From Oricola sp. (GTDB lineage Bacteria > Pseudomonadota > Alphaproteobacteria > Rhizobiales > Rhizobiaceae): DNA of 64,000 bases. Of the stretch, positions 35,268-45,265 are shown piece by piece. A program made the translations under genes and the position numbers. Numbering within the stretch: position 1 is the stretch's first letter; every line of letters begins with the position of its first letter. The stretch covers positions 186,001 to 250,000 of the forward strand of contig NZ_JALEGV010000005.1 of NCBI RefSeq assembly GCF_022763245.1. Reading direction: 5' to 3'. Under the pieces are notes generated by a model. That model had not been told where the DNA came from. It searched no databases and was given only the letters and a program-made list of their open reading frames with translations.

Positions 35268-35324
35268 TTTGTCGGTCGCTGACCAGTAACGACATCGACC
35301 GGCTCAGAACAAAGACAGAGTGCT

Positions 35325-37667
35325 GTGAACAAGTTCGAACCAGACAGGCGCGCCTATGACCTGCCCGCTCCGACGCAGCGGGGCGTGGCGTATTATCAGG
35401 AGCCGCCAGTCGGATACGGGCATTTTGCCGAAGAGGAAGAAGACAGCCTCGATCCGCTCAAGCTGATCTGGTTTGTCGTCCAGTATCGGTGGCTGATTGC
35501 GGCCTTCGCTCTCGCGGGCTTGGCCATCGGCGTCTTCGCCACCTATCTCCAGACACCACTTTATCAGGCAACGACGAAGGTCGAGGTGATCACCCCAAGT
35601 GCCAAGGTGATTCAGGATCTCGAGCTCGTCGCCCAAGCATCGGATCTGCGTGCATTCGAGACCGCCCGCGAGAAGATGCTCAGCCGAGACCTCGCCCGGC
35701 GTGTCGTCTTCGCGCTCAATCTGACCGAAGACGAGAAATTTCTGGCGCCGACACCGAGCTTCTCGCTGACCAATCTTTTCAATCGGATTCTTGACCGGTC
35801 TCCATCGGCGGACCTTGAAGATCTGAGTGCGGAGACGCGCGAGGCGATGGCTGTGGCAAGGGTGCGAGGCGGATTGTCCGTCTCGTTGCTCCGCAACACC
35901 TCGATCCTCTCGGTAACCTACAGCCACGCCGACCCGAAATATGCAGCGGAGGTGTCTCGTCAGGTCGTTCGCAGCTTTATCGACCAGAATGTCGACAAGA
36001 CAAGCGAGACTTCTGACCTCGCCCGCCAATTCATCGAACAGCAGGTGCGTGAGACAAAAGAGAAGCTGCAGGAATCGGAGCGCGCGCTTGTTGCCTATGC
36101 CAAGGATGCCGGGATCACGCTGACCGGCAATGACGCCTCGCTGATCTCGGAGAACATCTCGAAGCTCAACGCTGCCCTGGCCGAGGCTCTGCAGGACCGA
36201 CTGAAATCAGAGGCGTATGTTGACCAGGTCAAAGAGGGAAATGCAGCAACCCTTCCCGAGGTTTTCGAGAGCGACTCGATCCAGAGCACAAAACAGAAGA
36301 TCGCGGAACTGAGGGCCAGTTATCAGGAGAAGCTGACGACGTTGAAGCCGGGGTTTCCGGAAATGCAGCGCATTCAGTCCCAGATCACGGAACTCCAGAA
36401 TCAGATCGACGCGGAAATCGGAGCGATCGCACGTGCGGCGGAAATCCGGCTCGCACAGGCTGAGGAACGAGTGTCCGGGCTTCGCAACGAGATCACGAAG
36501 CTCGAAGCCGAACAGTCGGAATTTCAGGACAAGAACATTCAGTACACGATCCTGCGCCGGGAGGTTGAATCCAACCGGTCGCAATATGACAGCTTGATTT
36601 CCAAACTGAACGAAGTCGGCGTCGGTTCCGATCTGAAGACCAACAACGCCTCGATCATCGATCTCGCAACGGTCCCTGGGATTCCTTACTCGCCGAGCCT
36701 GAAGCGGAATGTGGCGCTGACGCTTGCCCTGTTCCTCGCTCTGGCCGCCGGGCTCGTTTATTTGCTAGAACTGATGCGCAACACGTTCACCGTCCCGGAC
36801 CAGGTTGAAAACGAACTGAAGATCCCGGTGCTCGGAATTCTTCCACGCAAGACGGAGGACGAGATCCAAGTCGAGATGAAGGATCCGAAGTCAGGTCTTT
36901 CCGAAGCCTACCGGTCGCTGCGCACATCTCTGCAGTTCACCGGCGTCGGCGACTCCATGCATACCTTGCTGGTGACCTCGCCGGATCAGTCGGAGGGCAA
37001 GAGCACGACCGCCTTCAGGCTTGCGCATGACTTCTCAGCGCTCGGCAAGAAGGTGCTGGTGGTCGATGCCGACATGCGCAACCCCCGCATGCACCGTCTC
37101 TTCCAGACCGAGAATTCGGCCGGTCTCAGCAATGTTCTGTCGAACGTCCTGCGTAAGGGCGACGTCAGTTCGATCCTGCACAAGACCGCCGATCCACGGA
37201 TTACGCTCCTGCCGGCCGGTACCATTCCGCCGAACCCTGTCGAACTGTTGATGTCGCAGAAGATGGCGGCGGCGCTGGGACACATGTCCAAGGCCTATGA
37301 CATCGTCATCGTCGATTCTCCACCGGTGCTCGGTCTCGCGGATGCCCCGGTGCTGAGCCGATTGGCGGATGCGACGCTGCTCGTCGTGTCTTCCAAACAG
37401 GTGACCCGCAAGGCCGCCAAGCACGCCTTGGATCGACTGCGGAATGCATCGGGTAATGTTGTCGGCGCTGCGTTGACGAAATTCGCTATCGACAAGTTCG
37501 ACTACAGCTATGCTTATCGCTACACATATTACAACTATTACAATTACGACAACGCATCGGTAGAGATCGAGGACCATGCAACACGAGGCGCCAAGGGCGA
37601 TATCGCCGGCAAGCTGGCTCGCGGCGGGTCTGGTCTCGTTGGTCGTTTCAAGCGCCGTTTTGATTAA
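35325..37667 (+). CDS. Wzc/ExoP-like polysaccharide co-polymerase and tyrosine autokinase
   Basis: The 780-aa inner-membrane protein has two membrane segments: WLIAAFALAGLAIGVFATYL (~55-75) and NVALTLALFLALAAGLVYLL (~463-482). They enclose a Wzz-type periplasmic region with long coiled coils. The cytoplasmic BY-kinase domain has Walker A SPDQSEGKSTT (Lys559), Walker A' KVLVVDADMRNPRM and Walker B IVIVDSPPVLG. A Tyr-rich cluster, YSYAYRYTYYNYYNYDN, lies near residues 727-743, the site of autophosphorylation in this family. It sets chain length and controls export with the Wza-like protein. The start is GTG. Confidence 0.93.
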   Translation: MNKFEPDRRAYDLPAPTQRGVAYYQEPPVGYGHFAEEEEDSLDPLKLIWFVVQYRWLIAAFALAGLAIGVFATYLQTPLYQATTKVEVITPSAKVIQDLELVAQASDLRAFETAREKMLSRDLARRVVFALNLTEDEKFLAPTPSFSLTNLFNRILDRSPSADLEDLSAETREAMAVARVRGGLSVSLLRNTSILSVTYSHADPKYAAEVSRQVVRSFIDQNVDKTSETSDLARQFIEQQVRETKEKLQESERALVAYAKDAGITLTGNDASLISENISKLNAALAEALQDRLKSEAYVDQVKEGNAATLPEVFESDSIQSTKQKIAELRASYQEKLTTLKPGFPEMQRIQSQITELQNQIDAEIGAIARAAEIRLAQAEERVSGLRNEITKLEAEQSEFQDKNIQYTILRREVESNRSQYDSLISKLNEVGVGSDLKTNNASIIDLATVPGIPYSPSLKRNVALTLALFLALAAGLVYLLELMRNTFTVPDQVENELKIPVLGILPRKTEDEIQVEMKDPKSGLSEAYRSLRTSLQFTGVGDSMHTLLVTSPDQSEGKSTTAFRLAHDFSALGKKVLVVDADMRNPRMHRLFQTENSAGLSNVLSNVLRKGDVSSILHKTADPRITLLPAGTIPPNPVELLMSQKMAAALGHMSKAYDIVIVDSPPVLGLADAPVLSRLADATLLVVSSKQVTRKAAKHALDRLRNASGNVVGAALTKFAIDKFDYSYAYRYTYYNYYNYDNASVEIEDHATRGAKGDIAGKLARGGSGLVGRFKRRFD

Positions 37668-38790
37668 CGGCGCAGCGAACCTCCTTTCGCCGACGAACCC
37701 ATTACTGTCATTGCGACTGAACCCGCTGCGCTCCGACGAACGGATTGCGATCGCACTCGCGGACCTCGAAGGCGACGGCGTCAGGCCCTTGGTCGAGACC
37801 GGCCTCGCCCTTTCGCCGATCGATGCACGTTTCTACAGTTTGATGGGCATCGAAACCGAGCTCGGCGATGATGTCGAAGGAGCGTCTCGCTTCTATCGGT
37901 ATTCGCTGTCGCTTCTGCCGACGGAAATCCAGGCGCTCATTCGGCAGTTGGCCATCGACGTCAATGAGACGCGGTACGAAGATGCGGCGCTGAAGCTGGA
38001 GCTCCTGTCGCGGCGCTGGCCGGACAAATGGAACGCGATCGAACCTGTCCTGCCCTATGTGCTCTCGGACGCGGATGCCTATGCGACGATCATGCAGCGC
38101 TTCGGCGACTACCCGCCTGCGCGCACGCTGCTGATAAACAGCCTGACTCGACGGACCGAGTGGGTTCCGCTTGCCTATCAACTCGTCGTGGACTGGCAGG
38201 CGCGCGATCCGGAAGGATTGGAAGGCGCGATCGGGCAGGTCTCGAGGGCGTTCCTGCGCGACAAGCAATATGCGCAAGCCTACCTGCTGTTCCAAATGAC
38301 ACGTCCCGAGGGGGCTTCCCCCGGCTTTGTCTACAATGGGGATTTCGCGCGAGACTTCTCTGCCTCGCCATTCGATTGGCAGGTGCGCAGGCAGTCCGGC
38401 GTCAGTCTCGAGCGAAAAGGCCAGGGCGATGTCGCTTCGCTTTCGGTCCGGTTTCTCGACAACCCCATCCAGTTCAACAACATACGTCAGGTGATCCGCC
38501 TGATACCGGGCGCCTATGAACTGACGCTTGCCTATTCCGGGCGCGACCTCGTCATGCCGAAGCCGATCCAGATCGCGCTGCGGTGCGTGCAGGGCAATGC
38601 GACGATCGCCGCCGCCCCCCTGGCCGCCGGAACGTTCGAAAGGCGTGACACGCTCGCTTTCGATGTTCCGCCGACAGGCTGCCCGTTGCAGGAAATCTTT
38701 TTTTTCAACGAGAAGCTTCCGATGAGCTGGCAGAACCGGTATCGCGGAACGCTGATGCTCGATTCCGTTTGGATCTCCCGGAGAAGCTGA
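37576..38790 (+). CDS. Membrane-anchored protein with TPR-like helices and a C-terminal beta-sandwich
   Basis: The 404-aa protein has one N-terminal membrane segment (LAAGLVSLVVSSAVLINGAANLL). A helical, TPR-like region of about 230 residues follows, then a beta-rich C-terminus from GFVYNGDFARDFSASPFDWQV to LDSVWISR, which resembles galactose-binding/CBM-like folds. It overlaps the kinase gene by 92 bases and is followed at once by the ligase/polymerase gene, so it belongs to the export operon. A periplasmic glycan-binding helper for polymerisation is a fair inference. I do not recognise a named family. Confidence 0.75.
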   Translation: MQHEAPRAISPASWLAAGLVSLVVSSAVLINGAANLLSPTNPLLSLRLNPLRSDERIAIALADLEGDGVRPLVETGLALSPIDARFYSLMGIETELGDDVEGASRFYRYSLSLLPTEIQALIRQLAIDVNETRYEDAALKLELLSRRWPDKWNAIEPVLPYVLSDADAYATIMQRFGDYPPARTLLINSLTRRTEWVPLAYQLVVDWQARDPEGLEGAIGQVSRAFLRDKQYAQAYLLFQMTRPEGASPGFVYNGDFARDFSASPFDWQVRRQSGVSLERKGQGDVASLSVRFLDNPIQFNNIRQVIRLIPGAYELTLAYSGRDLVMPKPIQIALRCVQGNATIAAAPLAAGTFERRDTLAFDVPPTGCPLQEIFFFNEKLPMSWQNRYRGTLMLDSVWISRRS

Positions 38791-38792
38791 GC

Positions 38793-40070
38793 GTGTCTGC
38801 CGCCATCACCCCCTCGCCCCGCTATGCCGGTCTCATGATCGTGCTCGCGCTGGTGCTGGGCGGCGGCACCGCCCAAGGATTGTGGACCGATCACCTCATC
38901 GAACTGGCGATGATGCCGGCGCTGTTCCTCGGCCTGGCCAATCTCAGAGGTTCCCGGCTCGACGGCGCGGCCCAGCTTCTTGTGCTGCTCGTCATCGGCG
39001 TCGTGTTCCTCCAGTTCCTGCCGGCCTGGCGGTCGATTCCCCTGCTGGGAGAGGGAGCAATGGGATTCTGGTCGCCTGCCCCGCAAAAGGCGCTGGAAGC
39101 CGGTCTCTTCACTTTCGCGACACTGGGCTTCTTTCTCTATGTGTCCGGGATGGGAGACCGCGAGCGGGAGCGCTGCATCCCGTATTTCTATATTGGCCTC
39201 TTCATCAACGCCACGATTGCGATCGTGCAACTGTCCTACGGGCGTTCCGCAACCATCGCCGGCATCCTTCCGTTTGCGATGACGACGGGTCTCTTCGCCA
39301 ATGAGAACCATTTCTCGAGCCTTTTCTTCGCGATGATCCCGCTTCTCGCCTACAGCCTGATCGTCCGCCGGGAGAGCGTCTTGATGTTCCTCTGTGTGAG
39401 CATACTGCTGGTCGGCATCCTGTTTGCCGTCGGTTCGCGCGCCGGGATGGGGATATCGACAGCCATCGCCGTCATTTCCCTGCTCTGGTTCATGCCGGTG
39501 AGGAACCGCAAATTGGCTCGGCTCCTCGCGACGGTCGTCGGCGTGCTTATGGTCATCGCGACCATCGTCCTGTTCGGATCGGGCAGTTCCATCGAAAGCG
39601 ACGCGCGCTGGATCATGTTCTCAACCACGTCCAAGGCGATCGCCGGTCACTGGCTGTTCGGCTCAGGTCTCGGCACATTCACCTTTGTCTATCCAACCTA
39701 TGAGACATTGGAGAACGTCATTCGGACCTATGCCAACCACGCGCATAACGACTATCTGGAGATCATTCTCGAACTGGGCCTCGCCGGCATCGTTCTCATT
39801 GCAGCCTATGTCGTGCTCGTCGCGCGCGGTCTGTTTCGATCAGAGCAATCGGAGACTGCGTTCCTGGCACTTCTCGCGCTGGGCCTGCATTCGCTCGTGG
39901 ACTATCCGCTTCGCACACTGGCAATGGCGACGACATTCGCGTTCTTCTCGGCTCTGATCCTCACACGCGCAGAAGCGCAGCCCAAGAAGAGATCGCCGAA
40001 GCGGTCATCGCGCCGTCGTCGCAGCCGTTCGACGGTCATCGAGCACACACCGGTTCCGGAAGCAGGGTGA
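38793..40070 (+). CDS. O-antigen ligase/Wzy-family membrane protein
   Basis: The ~425-aa protein has about ten or more hydrophobic segments and the Wzy_C/WaaL signature region YANHAHNDYLEIILELGLAGI in the large periplasmic loop near the C-terminal third. It ends in a basic cytoplasmic tail rich in Arg and Lys. The GTG at 38793, three bases after the previous stop and with GGAG upstream, is preferred over a TTG at 38769. Such proteins either polymerise repeat units (Wzy) or ligate them to lipid A (WaaL); the Wza/Wzc neighbours favour polymerase. No Wzx flippase is present in the window. Confidence 0.85.
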   Translation: MSAAITPSPRYAGLMIVLALVLGGGTAQGLWTDHLIELAMMPALFLGLANLRGSRLDGAAQLLVLLVIGVVFLQFLPAWRSIPLLGEGAMGFWSPAPQKALEAGLFTFATLGFFLYVSGMGDRERERCIPYFYIGLFINATIAIVQLSYGRSATIAGILPFAMTTGLFANENHFSSLFFAMIPLLAYSLIVRRESVLMFLCVSILLVGILFAVGSRAGMGISTAIAVISLLWFMPVRNRKLARLLATVVGVLMVIATIVLFGSGSSIESDARWIMFSTTSKAIAGHWLFGSGLGTFTFVYPTYETLENVIRTYANHAHNDYLEIILELGLAGIVLIAAYVVLVARGLFRSEQSETAFLALLALGLHSLVDYPLRTLAMATTFAFFSALILTRAEAQPKKRSPKRSSRRRRSRSTVIEHTPVPEAG

Positions 40071-40133
40071 AACGAGCCGGCTCATATTGCGAGCCGCCCC
40101 GACGATGACCTTCGACGCCACGGCAGGAAGACG

Positions 40134-41567
40134 TCATCCCCATCCGGACGCGGACTTGACGACCATGAATTCCTCAAGCCCCCACGCGCCGCCTTCTCTG
40201 GCGCCGCCCGAATGGCCGACGCCGCCGAAGGGGGATCCCGCGCCGCGCGGCTGTCCGTTCATCTCCACCATGCCCGACTGAAGGCGCCGCGCCATGCGGT
40301 TGCGCCGCTCGCCATCGGTGCTCTGCACGTAATTGGTCAGGCCGTAAGGCGTGTCGTTCGCGATCGCGATCGCCTGCTCCTCGTTATCGAAGGGGATGAT
40401 GGACAGGACCGGCCCGAACACCTCATCGCGCGCGATCGTCATGTCATTGGCGACATCAGCGAACACCGTCGGCTGGACGAAATAGCCACGATTGAAACCC
40501 GCGGGACGCCCTGCCCCGCCGGCGACGAGACGCGCGCCCTCCCGCATGCCTGCCTCGATCAGCGACTGCACATGATCATACTGGCGTTGCGAGATCACCG
40601 GACCGATATGGTCTCCGGTCTCGCGCGAGGGGCCGACTTCGATGGCGGAGGCCACGCTGCGCGCCTTCTCGACAGCCTTGTCATAGACGGAACGCTCCAC
40701 CAGCATGCGCGACGGTGCGTTGCAATTCTGGCCGCTGTTGATGAAGCACTGGCGCACGCCGCGCTCGACCGCGCCTTCATCGGCGTCGGCGAAGACGACG
40801 TTCGCTCCTTTGCCACCAAGTTCAAGGGCGACGCGCTTGAAGGTGTCGGCCGCTCCCCGCAGCACGCTGGCGCCGGCGCGAGTCGATCCCGTGAAGCTGA
40901 TCATCGCCACATCCGGATGCTCGACCAGGCGCGCACCAGCGGTCTGACCGTCCCCCTGGATCAGGTTGAAAACGCCGGGAGGGGCGCCGGCGTCGTGAAT
41001 GATCTGCGCCAGCAGCGCCGACGAGAGCGGCGAGAATTCGGAGGGCTTGAGAACCATCGTGCATCCGGCGAGCAGCGCTGGAATGACCTTGAGCGCGACC
41101 TGGCTCATCGGCCAGTTCCAGGGCGTGATCAGGCCGACAACGCCGATGGGTTCCATCAGGATACGATCGTCCGGCGCGTGCGGTCCCAGCGGCCGGGTGA
41201 AATCGAAGTGCGCCATGACGTCGAGAAAGACCGACATGTGCCGCAAGGCTGCGGGAGCCTGGCGCGTTCTCGCCAGATCGATCGGCGCGCCCATTTCGGC
41301 GGAAATGGCTTGCGCCATGTCTTCCAGCCGCTCCTGATACAGATCCCTGATGCGCTCGATCAGCGCGATGCGCTGAGCCGGGTCGCCCATCGCCCACGCC
41401 GGAAACGCCCTGCGCGCGGCGGCAACCGCCGCGTCTACCTCTTCGGCGCTCGCGAGAACGACCGATCCGCTTGGCTGCTCGGACGATGGATCGACCAGGC
41501 CATGGCTGAACCCGGATTCTGCCGGCATCCAGCCGCCATCCACATAGTGCTCCCGAAGCTCGTGCAC
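40134..41567 (-). CDS. NAD(P)-dependent aldehyde dehydrogenase
   Basis: The 477-aa enzyme shows the ALDH pattern: TPWNWP with Asn151, ELGGKG with general-base Glu249, and GQNCNAPSR with catalytic Cys282. It oxidises an aldehyde to an acid. It is the last gene of the minus-strand sugar operon, downstream of the ATPase gene (53 bases apart). The likely substrate is an aldehyde made during sugar-acid breakdown, such as a semialdehyde or lactaldehyde (inference). The start ATG is at 41567. Confidence 0.92.
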   Translation of the reverse strand: MHELREHYVDGGWMPAESGFSHGLVDPSSEQPSGSVVLASAEEVDAAVAAARRAFPAWAMGDPAQRIALIERIRDLYQERLEDMAQAISAEMGAPIDLARTRQAPAALRHMSVFLDVMAHFDFTRPLGPHAPDDRILMEPIGVVGLITPWNWPMSQVALKVIPALLAGCTMVLKPSEFSPLSSALLAQIIHDAGAPPGVFNLIQGDGQTAGARLVEHPDVAMISFTGSTRAGASVLRGAADTFKRVALELGGKGANVVFADADEGAVERGVRQCFINSGQNCNAPSRMLVERSVYDKAVEKARSVASAIEVGPSRETGDHIGPVISQRQYDHVQSLIEAGMREGARLVAGGAGRPAGFNRGYFVQPTVFADVANDMTIARDEVFGPVLSIIPFDNEEQAIAIANDTPYGLTNYVQSTDGERRNRMARRLQSGMVEMNGQPRGAGSPFGGVGHSGGAREGGAWGLEEFMVVKSASGWG

Positions 41568-41620
41568 TTCTCAAACTCCCTGTTGTGTTCGTGAACGGTC
41601 GCTTTGTGGCATTGGCCTCG

Positions 41621-42694
41621 TCAGGCGACGTCCTCCATCTCCGCAACTTCGGGCACCGGGGCCGCGTCGAAGAAATGGAGATTTCGCTCATCGAAGGTGA
41701 GATGGATCGTTTCGTCGGGCCGGACCGACGTGCGGCCACGCATGATCACACGGATCAGATGTCCGGCAAACCGCGCCGTGATCTGTGTTTCAGACCCGGT
41801 CGGCTCCACCACCGAAACCGTCGCCGGCCAACCCGACTGCGCCACGGTCAGGTGTTCCGGCCGGATGCCGATCGTGACCCTCGGACGCCCTTTCCGGTCG
41901 CCGACGGGAAGGTTCAGGCGGGTTCCGTCTTGGAGTTGCAGCACCGTCGGCTGGACGAGATCGCCTTCGAGGAAGTTCATCGGCGGCGATCCTATGAAGG
42001 CGGCGACGAAGAGGCTTGCCGGATTGTCATAGAGTTCGAGCGGCGGCCCTTCCTGCTCGATGACGCCGCCATTCATGACGACGACGCGGTCGGCGAGCGT
42101 CATGGCCTCGATCTGGTCATGCGTCACATAGATGGTCGTCGTCTTCAGACGCTGGTGCAGTTCCTTGATCTCCGATCGCATCTGCACGCGCAGCTTGGCG
42201 TCCAGGTTCGACAAGGGTTCGTCGAAGAGAAACACGTTCGGATCACGCACGATCGCCCGCCCCATAGCCACGCGCTGGCGTTGCCCGCCGGAGAGCTGCC
42301 GCGGCTTGCGATCCAGCAATGGCTCAAGGCCGAGGATGCGCGCGGCATTGTCGACCCGTTCCGCGATCTCGCTTTTCGCGACACGGCGCTGGCGCAGGGC
42401 GAAGCCCATGTTCTCGCGGACATTCTTGTGCGGATAGAGGGCGTAGTTCTGAAACACCATTGCGATGTCGCGATCCTTCGGCGCCACGCCGTTCACCACG
42501 CGATCGCCGATGAGGATTTCCCCGCCAGTGATGTCCTCGAGCCCCGCGATCATCCGCAGCAATGTCGACTTGCCGCAACCGGACGGTCCGACGAGCGCGA
42601 CGAACTCACCGTCCTCGATGTCGATCGACACGCCGTGCAGCACTTCGACAGCACCGTATGACTTGCGAACGTCGCGTATGTGCACGGTTCCCAT
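41621..42694 (-). CDS. Sugar ABC transporter ATP-binding protein (MalK/UgpC type)
   Basis: The 357-aa protein has Walker [10 protein letters not shown] (36-44), signature [10 protein letters not shown] (134-143), Walker [12 protein letters not shown] (155-165), and a C-terminal TOBE-like domain (from about 240). That domain order is typical of the CUT1 carbohydrate importers. A strong ribosome site GAGGAGGA precedes the ATG. It should energise the two permeases at 43467-45250. Confidence 0.93.
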   Translation of the reverse strand: MGTVHIRDVRKSYGAVEVLHGVSIDIEDGEFVALVGPSGCGKSTLLRMIAGLEDITGGEILIGDRVVNGVAPKDRDIAMVFQNYALYPHKNVRENMGFALRQRRVAKSEIAERVDNAARILGLEPLLDRKPRQLSGGQRQRVAMGRAIVRDPNVFLFDEPLSNLDAKLRVQMRSEIKELHQRLKTTTIYVTHDQIEAMTLADRVVVMNGGVIEQEGPPLELYDNPASLFVAAFIGSPPMNFLEGDLVQPTVLQLQDGTRLNLPVGDRKGRPRVTIGIRPEHLTVAQSGWPATVSVVEPTGSETQITARFAGHLIRVIMRGRTSVRPDETIHLTFDERNLHFFDAAPVPEVAEMEDVA

Positions 42695-42756
42695 GCAGTA
42701 TCCTCCTCGTCATGCCCGCCAGTCGCGAGCGATGGGCGAGCCACGTGGGCGCGCCG

Positions 42757-43437
42757 CTATTTCTCCACGTCCGGCATCTCGCTGATCACCTTGATCAGGA
42801 AGTCGCCGGTATTCTTTTCGTGTTGCTTGGCCAGGACGGCCGCGGCCGCGAAATCGCCCGTCTTCAGCATGTCGCGTATGCTCTTGTGCTCCCGTAGTGC
42901 GGCAGCGAGCCGATCGTGCTGCGGTGGAATTCCATGGCGTTGCGCCGACATCAGCCCGTGCATGTTCTCCAGGAGCCGGTGGCACCATGGCGAGCGCGGA
43001 TTATCGCAAAGCAGCTCGTGAAAATCGTGGTTGAGCTGCGCGACGCGATCATAATCCTTCTCGTCGAGCGCCTCGTCATAGGCGTCGATATTCCGGTCGA
43101 TCTCGGCAAGCCGCTCCTTGTCGAAAGAGGACGCGCCAAGCTCGATCGCCAATCCGCAGATCAGGCCTCGCAAGGCACTGATCTCGATGATTTGCTCGGT
43201 CTTCAGCCCCTGCACGACCGCGCCGATATGGCTCTGAACGTCGAGCCATCCCTCGGATGCGAGACCGCGGATCGCTTCACGGATCGGCGTCTCGCTGATG
43301 CCGAGCGCATCGGACACCTCGCGCGTGGTGATCCGGTCTCCGGGACCGACCTCGCCGGTGAGGATCATCGACTGAACGTGGCGGCGCGCGATCTCCGCCT
43401 TGGTCATGTAGTTGTTCTTCTTTTCCATCCGCTTCAT
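42757..43437 (-). CDS. GntR-family (FadR/FCD type) transcriptional regulator
   Basis: The 226-aa protein has an N-terminal winged helix with TTREVSDALGISETPIREAIRGLASEGWL (given in part; residues ~37-65), and a helical FCD ligand-binding domain. Conserved His and Asp residues include NHDFHELLCD and LREHKSIRDML, which hold the metal or ligand. It lies between the permease and ATPase genes on the same strand, so it most likely represses or induces this sugar operon in response to a pathway acid. ATGs at 43428 and 43407 are alternative starts. Confidence 0.9.
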   Translation of the reverse strand: MKRMEKKNNYMTKAEIARRHVQSMILTGEVGPGDRITTREVSDALGISETPIREAIRGLASEGWLDVQSHIGAVVQGLKTEQIIEISALRGLICGLAIELGASSFDKERLAEIDRNIDAYDEALDEKDYDRVAQLNHDFHELLCDNPRSPWCHRLLENMHGLMSAQRHGIPPQHDRLAAALREHKSIRDMLKTGDFAAAAVLAKQHEKNTGDFLIKVISEMPDVEK

Positions 43438-43466
43438 CCCAGTTCCGAGCGACGTCAGATCCGCGA

Positions 43467-44327
43467 TTATCCCTTAGTCGCCCCTTCCGCCAAACCCTTG
43501 ATCAGCCATTTCTGGACCATCAGAGCGAAGATCACGACGGGTACGACGGTGATCGTGCCGACGGCGGTGAGAGCGCCCCAATTGGCGCCGTTGACGGTGT
43601 CCCCGGCGATGCCGGCAATGGCGACGGGAATGGTGGTTGCGTGCCTGTTCGTCAGGACCAGTGCGAAGAGCAGTTCCTCCCATGCCAGGATCATCGAGAA
43701 GATCAGGGTCGACAGCAGGCCCGGAAGGGAAATCGGCACGATAATCTTGAAGAAGGCGCCATATCTCGAGCAGCCGTCGATCATCGCGGATTCTTCCAGT
43801 TCGCGCGGCAGCGACAGGAAGAAGCTGCGCATCAGCCACATGACATAAGGGATGAGGAAGGTGCTGTAGGCGAGGATCAGCGTGATGTGCTTGTCCGTCA
43901 GGCCGAGCTTGCGCGCCACGAGGAACATCGGCACCGCAAGCGCGATAGGCGGCACGCCGCGAGACAGCAAGATCAGAAGCCCGAAGGTCGCTGCCCCCCG
44001 GATCCGGACCCGCGCCAGCGCATAGCCGGCCATCGAGCCGACCACGATCGACAGCAGGCCCGCGCCGGTGGCGACGATCACGGTGTTCGCCAGCCTTCGC
44101 ATCACGTCGGCGCGCGACATGTACTCGATGTAGGTTTCCAGCGTCGGGGTGAACAGGAAGGTCGGCGGATTGGTGAAGATGTCGACCTGGTTCTTGAAGG
44201 AGGTCAGCACCATCCAGTAGACCGGAAACAGGAAGACGACGCTCACAAGGACTCCGGCGATGATGCGGATCCTGTGTCCGAGCTGGCTGCGCACGCGTTG
44301 CGGCGCGACGGTTGCGGCGGCGGTCAA
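43467..44327 (-). CDS. Sugar ABC transporter permease (MalG type)
   Basis: The 286-aa protein has six membrane segments and the permease EAA-type loop EESAMIDGCSRYGAFFKIIVP near residue 185. The start is TTG at 44327: it overlaps the upstream stop as TTGA, and the conserved N-terminus (VLVSVVFLFPVYWMVLTSFK) begins soon after. A longer upstream open frame exists but is only the shadow of the MalF-type gene. It pairs with the MalF-like permease and the ATPase at 41621. Confidence 0.9.
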   Translation of the reverse strand: MTAAATVAPQRVRSQLGHRIRIIAGVLVSVVFLFPVYWMVLTSFKNQVDIFTNPPTFLFTPTLETYIEYMSRADVMRRLANTVIVATGAGLLSIVVGSMAGYALARVRIRGAATFGLLILLSRGVPPIALAVPMFLVARKLGLTDKHITLILAYSTFLIPYVMWLMRSFFLSLPRELEESAMIDGCSRYGAFFKIIVPISLPGLLSTLIFSMILAWEELLFALVLTNRHATTIPVAIAGIAGDTVNGANWGALTAVGTITVVPVVIFALMVQKWLIKGLAEGATKG

Positions 44328-45250
44328 AACAGTTCCTCCAGCTTCCGGCTGGCGCGCAGGAAGAGCCCCGTCAGCACCATGGTCAGGATCAGGACGATGA
44401 CGGCCATGGCCGCCGATTCCGCGAAGCGCAGCGACCGGAACGCTTCTTCGTAGATGAAGAGGTTGACGACGTTTGTCGCCTTGCCCGGGCCGCCATAGGT
44501 GGCGGCGAGCACGATGTCGAACATCTTCACCGCGCCCAGCCAGCGGATGACGAAGGTGGCCGCGATGACCGGGACCAGGAGCGGCACCGCAACGGACCAG
44601 AGTGTCGACCACCAGTTGCAGCCGTCGATGCGGGCGGCCTCGAAGACGTCCTTGGGCAGGGCGAGCATCGCCGCGGTCGCGATGAGTACGATGAAGGGGG
44701 TCCAGCGCCAAGTGTCGATGATGATGACGGCGGCCATAGCGAGGTTCGGATCGCCGAACCAGTCGAGCGGGCCGATGCCGATGAAGCCGAGCCAGTAATT
44801 CATCAAGCCCCAGAGCGGGTCGAGGATCATGCGCCACATACCGCCGGCGACGACCGGAGCGACGACCATCGGGATGATGAACAGCGCGCGTATGATGCCG
44901 CGTCCCGCCCACTCAGCGTTGATCAGATAGGCGATGCCGAAGCCGACCACGACCTGGATGGGCAGCGCGAAGGCGAGATAGATCATCGTCACCTTCAACG
45001 ACTCCCAGAACCGGTAGTCGCTCATCACCTCGCGATAATTGTCCCAACCGACCCAGGCGCCTGCGCCGAACGTGGCGATGTCGAAGCGCGAGAAGCTGAT
45101 GTCGATCGTGTAGAAGATCGGATAGGCAAGCAGCACAAGCAGCAGCACGATCGCGGGCGCCATGAACGACCAGCGCACGAGCAGATCGCCCAATTGCCTT
45201 TCCCGCGCGACGCGGACGGAGCCGTTGCCGGACGGTTTTCCGGGTTCCAT
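44324..45250 (-). CDS. Sugar ABC transporter permease (MalF type)
   Basis: The 308-aa protein has six membrane segments and the loop FEAARIDGCNWWSTLWSVAVP typical of CUT1 permeases. The ATG at 45250 is chosen because GGGAGGAAG precedes it with good spacing; an ATG at 45265 would place the ribosome site inside the gene. It overlaps the MalG-type gene by four bases. Confidence 0.9.
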   Translation of the reverse strand: MEPGKPSGNGSVRVARERQLGDLLVRWSFMAPAIVLLLVLLAYPIFYTIDISFSRFDIATFGAGAWVGWDNYREVMSDYRFWESLKVTMIYLAFALPIQVVVGFGIAYLINAEWAGRGIIRALFIIPMVVAPVVAGGMWRMILDPLWGLMNYWLGFIGIGPLDWFGDPNLAMAAVIIIDTWRWTPFIVLIATAAMLALPKDVFEAARIDGCNWWSTLWSVAVPLLVPVIAATFVIRWLGAVKMFDIVLAATYGGPGKATNVVNLFIYEEAFRSLRFAESAAMAVIVLILTMVLTGLFLRASRKLEELF

Positions 45251-45265
45251 GTTGCTTCCTCCCAC

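Noticed and set aside
44328-44912. N-terminal extension of the MalG-type permease
   Set aside because: It lies inside the MalF-type gene in another frame and encodes Arg/His-rich nonsense; the TTGA overlap gives the real start.
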